The position numbers and the translations under genes were made by a program. The notes beneath the pieces are model-generated. The model was not told where the DNA came from. It saw only the letters and a list, made by a program, of their open reading frames with translations, and did no database searches. From the NCBI GenBank assembly GCA_004212095.1, contig RXIJ01000042.1, positions 1 through 19,054 on the forward strand: a stretch of 19,054 nt of DNA. The letters run 5' to 3'. Source of the DNA: Methanosarcinales archaeon (GTDB lineage: Archaea > Halobacteriota > Methanosarcinia > Methanosarcinales > EX4572-44). Every line of letters begins with the position of its first letter. Position 1 is the first letter of the stretch. Positions 15,784 to 19,054 of this stretch are shown here, piece after piece.

Positions 15784-16416
15784 GTGCCAAGTCGCTCAAC
15801 GGAACTATTTGACGACGAAAAACTCGTAAATAGAATCAAAACACGCCTGCCACATCTATTTCAACTTGCGGAATTAGAAAGCTCAAGAGCTGGAAAAATT
15901 GGAATGGAGGTCGGTTCTCTTCGTGAGAGAATAATTGTTGCCTTGCTTATCTACAAATTTGGAGAGGCAAATTTGGAGATAGAGATTCCTATTACTGAGC
16001 CAGAGGTGGATGCAATCCTATTTAGTGAACCTATATCCATCAAGACGATAACAGGCAAAGGATTTGGTGGGGTTAAACTTATATGGACTGTAGATGCTAA
16101 AAAAGCAAGGGAATTTCGAGAAAATTATTATCCACGTTGTAGTATTTTACTTATACAGATTAACTGGGGTGGGATAGGAGGACTCTATCACATACCTTCG
16201 GAAGCTCAAAAAAAGGTTTTCGATAGAATAGGGAGGGAGAGATATATTAAACTTCCAAAACCGGGAACTAACCCGAGGGGTGCGGAAATAACCAATGAAG
16301 CATTGTCGAGTTTAGTTAAAAGTGAATTATCTAAAACTATTAAAATATTTTGGAAAAAAACAAATGCAGATTATGACCCATATAAAAGATGGGTAGATTA
16401 TTGGAGGGAAGATTGA
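15784..16416 (+). CDS. Probable type II restriction endonuclease
   Basis: The gene starts with GTG and has GGGGGATT at 15771-15778 as ribosome site; an AT-rich TTTTACATATAT box lies just upstream of that. The 210-residue product has a compact PD-(D/E)XK-like core: conserved-looking SLRERIIVALLIYKFG (45-60), then EPEVDAILFSEPISIKT, in which Asp76 and Lys87 could be active-site residues, followed by an amphipathic strand (CSILLIQINW). The acidic residue usually two before the Lys is Ser85. The main support for a nuclease role is context: the stop is one base from the ATG of a DNA methyltransferase, and both lie between transposon-end relics. Archaeal ThaI-type nucleases are similar in size, but I cannot confirm that relationship. 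Confidence 0.65.
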   Translation: MPSRSTELFDDEKLVNRIKTRLPHLFQLAELESSRAGKIGMEVGSLRERIIVALLIYKFGEANLEIEIPITEPEVDAILFSEPISIKTITGKGFGGVKLIWTVDAKKAREFRENYYPRCSILLIQINWGGIGGLYHIPSEAQKKVFDRIGRERYIKLPKPGTNPRGAEITNEALSSLVKSELSKTIKIFWKKTNADYDPYKRWVDYWRED

Positions 16417-16417
16417 A

Positions 16418-17395
16418 ATGAAGAATAATCAAAGAAAAAGGGGGACCCAAACAAGTTCTTTTGGCTCTCCCGGTAGAGTGAATCATGATTCTACCGCATT
16501 TTATACGAGCAAGTTATATGAAGGACTGCTTCATGAACGGAAAGTTGAATATACGGAGAAAAGCACCCCATCGCAGTTTTTGGATGAAATCTTTTGTAAA
16601 TCCTCTGAAAAGATGGATGAGCTACCTGACAATAGCATTCATCTGATGGTGACCTCGCCACCTTATAATGTGGGGAAAGAATACGACGAGGATTTCACCC
16701 TTGCAACATACCTGAATTTTTTAAAAAGTGTGTGGAAAGAAGTGCATAGAGTACTCGTCCCCGGCGGCAGAGCTTGCATCAACATCGCAAATTTGGGAAG
16801 AAAACCTTATATTCCCCTACATGCTTTTATTGTGAATGACATGGTGGATTTAGGTTTTTTAATGCGAGGGGAAATCATCTGGAATAAAGCTTCGAGTGCA
16901 AGTCCCTCCACGGCATGGGGAAGCTGGCTTTCAGCATCCAATCCGACTTTGAGGGACATACATGAATACATTTTAGTATTTTCTAAAGACATGTTCAGTA
17001 GAAAAAATATCAACAAGAGAAAAAACACAATCTCAAAAGAAGAGTTTCTTGAATTTACTAAAAGTGTCTGGACATTCCCAGCAGAACGCGCTCGTAAAGT
17101 AGGACATCCTGCTCCATTCCCTGTCGAACTTCCATATAGGTTGATTCAGCTTTACACATATCAAAACGAAGTGGTTTTAGACCCATTCATGGGCAGTGGA
17201 CAGGCAGCAATAGCGTCAATAAAAACAAATCGCCATTATATTGGATACGACATAGATGAAACGTACGTAAAATTAGCAGATAATCGAATTAGAGAATTTT
17301 CGATGGAATTTAATTCCCCAACATTGTTTGAATATGACAATGCCCATCCTATCCCACATCTGTCTGCGTTTGAACGTGCGCACGACCCTTCGTGA
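16418..17395 (+). CDS. Type II DNA methyltransferase, beta class (N4-cytosine or N6-adenine)
   Basis: This enzyme transfers a methyl group from S-adenosylmethionine to an exocyclic amino group of DNA and protects host sites from the linked nuclease. The 325-residue protein has catalytic motif IV VTSPPYNVG (78-86) before the AdoMet-binding motif I DPFMGSGQAA (255-264), the order that defines the beta class. Other visible pieces are VLVPGGRACINIANL (112-126), GEIIWNKAS and HIGYD-like HYIGYDID (273-280). A Ser before Pro-Pro-Tyr is more common in N4-cytosine enzymes, so m4C is favoured. The first 45 residues are low in conserved motifs. It is co-transcribed with the nuclease gene and ends three bases before a hairpin resembling an IS200/IS605 end. 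Confidence 0.9.
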   Translation: MKNNQRKRGTQTSSFGSPGRVNHDSTAFYTSKLYEGLLHERKVEYTEKSTPSQFLDEIFCKSSEKMDELPDNSIHLMVTSPPYNVGKEYDEDFTLATYLNFLKSVWKEVHRVLVPGGRACINIANLGRKPYIPLHAFIVNDMVDLGFLMRGEIIWNKASSASPSTAWGSWLSASNPTLRDIHEYILVFSKDMFSRKNINKRKNTISKEEFLEFTKSVWTFPAERARKVGHPAPFPVELPYRLIQLYTYQNEVVLDPFMGSGQAAIASIKTNRHYIGYDIDETYVKLADNRIREFSMEFNSPTLFEYDNAHPIPHLSAFERAHDPS

Positions 17396-17426
17396 TGCCC
17401 TGCTCTTTAGAGCGGGGTCGTTGACT
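17391..17426 (+). mobile_element. IS200/IS605-like right-end hairpin after the methyltransferase gene
   Basis: Bases 17398-17405 (CCCTGCTC) pair with 17410-17417 (GAGCGGGG) around the loop TTTA, followed by TCGTTGAC. The arrangement GATGC-stem-TTTA-stem-GGGG-T-x-GTTGAC is that of IS1341-type right ends and has the same orientation and layout as the two hairpins at 15401-15600. It begins directly after the methyltransferase stop, as such hairpins do after tnpB. It has no following T-run, so a simple terminator is less likely, though an RNA 3' end signal is possible. Confidence 0.4.
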
Positions 17427-17510
17427 ATGAGAAGACGGTAAAAGATGAATTTACATAGTAAAATAGCAAAAAGACTTAAGTTTTAAAGATTTGAGAGGTT
17501 TAATAATATA

Positions 17511-17822
17511 ATGCAGTTTTGCCCAAAATGTAAAAGTATGATGTTTCCAGCAGATGGCATGTTTAAATGTCGAAAGTGCGGAACAGAAATACCAATGGAC
17601 ACCAAACAGAAGATTATTACAACTACCAGACAAAGTGCACACGAAGTTACCATACTGGAAGGAACCGAAGAAGTCGGGCTCCCTACAACACGGGTAAGAT
17701 GCGAAGAATGTGGCAACGATACTGCTTACTGGTGGCTGCGACAACTTCGAAGTGCTGATGAAAGCGAGACCAGATTCTTTCGATGCACCAAATGTGGCAG
17801 AACATGGCGAGAATATGACTAA
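17511..17822 (+). CDS. tfs: Transcription factor S (TFS/TFIIS-like transcript cleavage factor)
   Basis: TFS binds archaeal RNA polymerase and stimulates cleavage of backtracked RNA, rescuing stalled complexes. The 103-residue product has an N-terminal zinc ribbon (Cys4, Cys7, Cys20, Cys23) and a C-terminal TFIIS-type ribbon (Cys64, Cys67, Cys92, Cys95). The acidic tip RSADESETRFFRC is intact, with Asp83 and Glu84, so the cleavage-stimulating function should be kept; decoy-type paralogues such as TFS4 lose it. The length is typical. GAGAGG lies about 15 bases upstream of the ATG. It is a single gene between the restriction-modification segment and tRNA-Met. Confidence 0.95.
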   Translation: MQFCPKCKSMMFPADGMFKCRKCGTEIPMDTKQKIITTTRQSAHEVTILEGTEEVGLPTTRVRCEECGNDTAYWWLRQLRSADESETRFFRCTKCGRTWREYD

Positions 17823-17889
17823 AACTTGACTTTCGACCAAAACTTTTATGAATGGTGATTACGTTTAACGTCTGTTTCACTTACAATAG

Positions 17890-17964
17890 AGCGGGGTAGG
17901 GTAGTCAGGATATCCCGGCGGGCTCATAACCCGCAGATCAATGGTTCGAATCCATTCCCCGCTA
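17890..17964 (+). tRNA. Initiator tRNA-Met (CAT)
   Basis: The full cloverleaf can be drawn: acceptor AGCGGGG/CCCCGCT with discriminator A at 17964, anticodon stem GCGGG/CCCGC around loop CTCATAA (anticodon CAT), and T-loop GGTTCGAATCC. The A1-U72 acceptor pair and three consecutive G-C pairs in the anticodon stem next to the loop (GGG/CCC) are archaeal initiator hallmarks, against elongator Met or Ile2. CCA is not encoded. A TATA-like CTTTTATGAA lies about 40-50 bases upstream. No intron is present. Confidence 0.93.
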
Positions 17965-17979
17965 TAGTTATATACTGTC

Positions 17980-17986
17980 TTTTTTT
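17980..17986 (+). terminator. T-run terminator after initiator tRNA-Met
   Basis: A run of seven T follows the tRNA 3' end by 15 bases. Archaeal RNA polymerase commonly stops at such T-tracts without needing a hairpin. The opposite tRNA-Ala, which converges on the same 35-base gap, has no comparable T-tract on its own strand. Confidence 0.5.
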
Positions 17987-17999
17987 ATGGTTTTGTTAT

Positions 18000-18071
18000 T
18001 GGACCCGGCGGGATTTGAACCCGCGGCCTTTGCGTTGCGAACGCAACGATCTACCCCTGATCTACGAGCCC
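18000..18071 (-). tRNA. tRNA-Ala (CGC)
   Basis: Read on the minus strand, the cloverleaf is acceptor GGGCTCG/CGGGTCC with discriminator A at 18000, D stem GATC/GATC, anticodon stem TTGCG/CGCAA with loop TTCGCAA (anticodon CGC), variable AGGCC, and T arm GCGGG-TTCAAAT-CCCGC, 72 bases in all. The third acceptor pair is G3-U70, the identity element of alanine tRNAs, which confirms the anticodon call. CCA is not encoded and no intron is seen. Confidence 0.95.
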
Positions 18072-18077
18072 CGAAAA

Positions 18078-18098
18078 CTCGATTACTGCGTAATCGAG
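18078..18098. repeat. Perfect 9-bp inverted repeat between tRNA-Ala and the dockerin gene
   Basis: CTCGATTAC (18078-18086) and GTAATCGAG (18090-18098) flank a three-base loop. Shorter outer arms GAAAACT (18073-18079) and AGTTTTC (18111-18117) also match. It starts seven bases upstream of the tRNA-Ala 5' end and 18 bases past the dockerin gene stop, so it could end or stabilise that message, or overlap the tRNA start-site region. Confidence 0.5.
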
Positions 18099-18115
18099 AA
18101 TCAATTATGAAGTTT

Positions 18116-19054
18116 TCAGCACACACCAGCAGCCATCTGTAGAATGATAAGAGCGTCGAGTGATGTAACCCTGCAATCGCCATTCATGTCTGCTGCACTA
18201 TCAAGCGGACGGCTGCCGACTGCTATTTGAAGTGCAATTGTAGCATCTTTAGAGGTAATCTGGGAATCGCCATCAAGGTCGCCTTTCAGTGGTGTTTTTT
18301 CCCATGGATGCATCAGAGGGAAATAATCAATGTTTCTTTCGCCTGGAATCTGATACGAAGTGTCGCCAATACCGTCGCTGTCGTTGTCGCTTCCTGTGTA
18401 GTCTGAGTAATAATTGCCAACGGTTGAGGTGTTCCACTGGTTGGTGCCTGAGTCATAAGCGTTGTAGTCGGTGTTGTTGATGAGATTGTTGTGGTAGAGA
18501 ATGTTGTTCGAAGACCCCAGACAGATGATGCCGTAGTTGATGTTCGAGTTAGCGGTGTTGTTTGTGAGTGTGTTGTTGCTCGAAGACCCCAGCCAGATGC
18601 CGAATTTGTTCGAGTTAGCGGTGTTGTTTGTGAGTGTGTTGTTGTTCGAAGAAGCCAGAAAGATGCCTAAGTTGTTGTTCGAAGCGGTGTTGTTCGTGAG
18701 CGTGTTATTGCTCGAAGAAGCCAGCCAGATGCCGTTGCTGTTGTTTGAAGCGGTGTTGTTCGTGAGTGTGTTGTTGCTCGAAGAATCCATGTAGATGCCA
18801 CGGTTGTTCGAGCTTGCGTTGTTGTTAGAGATGTTGCAGTGTTCACTGCCGTTAAGATATATCCCCGCCTTATACGATTCAGTCGCATTTTCGACCGTGA
18901 ACCCGGTGATATTCACGTAATCGCTCTGCACATCGAAGACATGGTCGTTTGAATTCAATGCGTTCACGATGCAGTTTGCTGATCCGTTCTCTGACTGAAT
19001 CGTCAAATAAGCTACAGTCACGTCAATATTCTCTTTTATTCCGGTGTATGCGTC
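18116..19054 (-). CDS. Secreted parallel beta-helix (NosD-like) protein with C-terminal type I dockerin; N-terminus outside window
   Basis: The frame is open to the right edge (residues DAYTGIKENID before the internal GTG at 19021), so the true start lies beyond the window; numbering here is from that GTG. Residues 1-50 carry the opening of a NosD/periplasmic copper-binding beta-helix (YLTIQSENGSANCIV, DYVNITGFTVENAT). Residues 53-187 hold six 22-24-residue rungs of form GI-x-hydrophobic-x-SSSNNTLTNNTA, four of them nearly identical. After a linker with SDNDSDGIGDTSY comes a dockerin (247-299) with two Ca-binding F-hand repeats, GDLDGDSQITSKDATIALQI and ADMNGDCRVTSLDALIILQM. Dockerins bind cohesin modules, so the protein is likely displayed outside the cell in a complex or attached to a cohesin-bearing partner. 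Asn-x-Thr sequons are very dense, suggesting heavy N-glycosylation. The substrate is unknown. Confidence 0.9.
   Translation of the reverse strand, partial: DAYTGIKENIDVTVAYLTIQSENGSANCIVNALNSNDHVFDVQSDYVNITGFTVENATESYKAGIYLNGSEHCNISNNNASSNNRGIYMDSSSNNTLTNNTASNNSNGIWLASSSNNTLTNNTASNNNLGIFLASSNNNTLTNNTANSNKFGIWLGSSSNNTLTNNTANSNINYGIICLGSSNNILYHNNLINNTDYNAYDSGTNQWNTSTVGNYYSDYTGSDNDSDGIGDTSYQIPGERNIDYFPLMHPWEKTPLKGDLDGDSQITSKDATIALQIAVGSRPLDSAADMNGDCRVTSLDALIILQMAAGVC
18533..18799 (-). repeat. Four in-frame 66-bp tandem repeats within the beta-helix gene
   Basis: A conserved segment (TTTGTGAGTG or TTCGTGAGTG variants on the plus strand) recurs at 18561, 18627, 18693 and 18759, exactly 66 bases apart. 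Each unit encodes one 22-residue rung; the last in the protein has one residue more. The DNA identity is high, suggesting recent duplication or gene conversion. Confidence 0.85.

Noticed and set aside
17398..17417. Hairpin after the methyltransferase as an ordinary intrinsic terminator
   Set aside because: No T-run follows it, archaeal termination normally needs T-tracts rather than GC hairpins, and its flanks match the layout of IS200/IS605 right ends. A role in RNA stability is not excluded.
17967..18183. Minus-strand open frame across tRNA-Ala
   Set aside because: It reads through a well-formed tRNA gene and the end of the dockerin gene, so it is not protein coding.
18533..18799. Regular 66-base repeats as a possible CRISPR array
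   Set aside because: The repeats have no unique spacers, remain in one open frame, and encode successive beta-helix rungs of a dockerin protein.

Overview
The window looks like chromosomal DNA from a euryarchaeon of the methanogen/alkane-oxidiser group (class Methanomicrobia sensu lato). I infer this from archaeal-type information genes (prefoldin alpha, ribosomal protein L18Ae/LX, transcription factor TFS), two archaeal tRNAs including an initiator tRNA-Met, GGTGAT/GGAG-type Shine-Dalgarno sites, and a heterodisulfide reductase operon that only makes sense with coenzyme M/B and F420 chemistry. The tandem HdrA joined to FdhB-like, FdhA-like and MvhD-like subunits recalls anaerobic methane- or alkane-oxidising archaea (ANME-1, Syntrophoarchaeia and relatives) more than hydrogenotrophic methanogens, but the genus cannot be fixed from this window.

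Layout. 1-950: end of an unrecognised gene, a C-rich stretch and a decayed transposase. 955-2116: hisI (+) converging on an rpl18a-pfdA pair (-). 2281-6264: one very large gene fusing a beta-phosphoglucomutase-like HAD domain, a trehalose-6-phosphate phosphatase and a GH65 phosphorylase. 6321-6998: a predicted lipoprotein (-). 7085-7770: a transposase C-terminal remnant and empty sequence. 7771-15205: a tightly coupled minus-strand operon hdrC-hdrB-hdrA(double)-mvhD-fdhB-fdhA-like, with junction overlaps of 1-4 bases at three places. 15206-15783: AT-rich promoter region plus a decayed IS200/IS605-type tnpB 3' end. 15784-17395: a two-gene restriction-modification system, followed 3 bases later by another IS200/IS605-like end hairpin. 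17511-18071: tfs, initiator tRNA-Met and a convergent tRNA-Ala(CGC). 18116-19054: the C-terminal part of a secreted parallel beta-helix protein with 66-bp coding repeats and a type I dockerin; it runs off the right edge.

How the genes work together. The Hdr operon should encode one soluble flavin-based bifurcating or confurcating complex. HdrB/HdrC handle CoM-S-S-CoB, HdrA carries FAD and many Fe-S clusters, MvhD is the 2Fe-2S adaptor, and the FdhB-like subunit is the probable F420 port. The FdhA-like subunit is too short for a normal formate dehydrogenase and is the main puzzle. The trehalose fusion would carry T6P to trehalose, then to beta-glucose-1-phosphate plus glucose, then to glucose-6-phosphate, or run the phosphorylase steps in reverse. 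The restriction-modification cassette bracketed by transposon-end relics is the clearest recently acquired segment.
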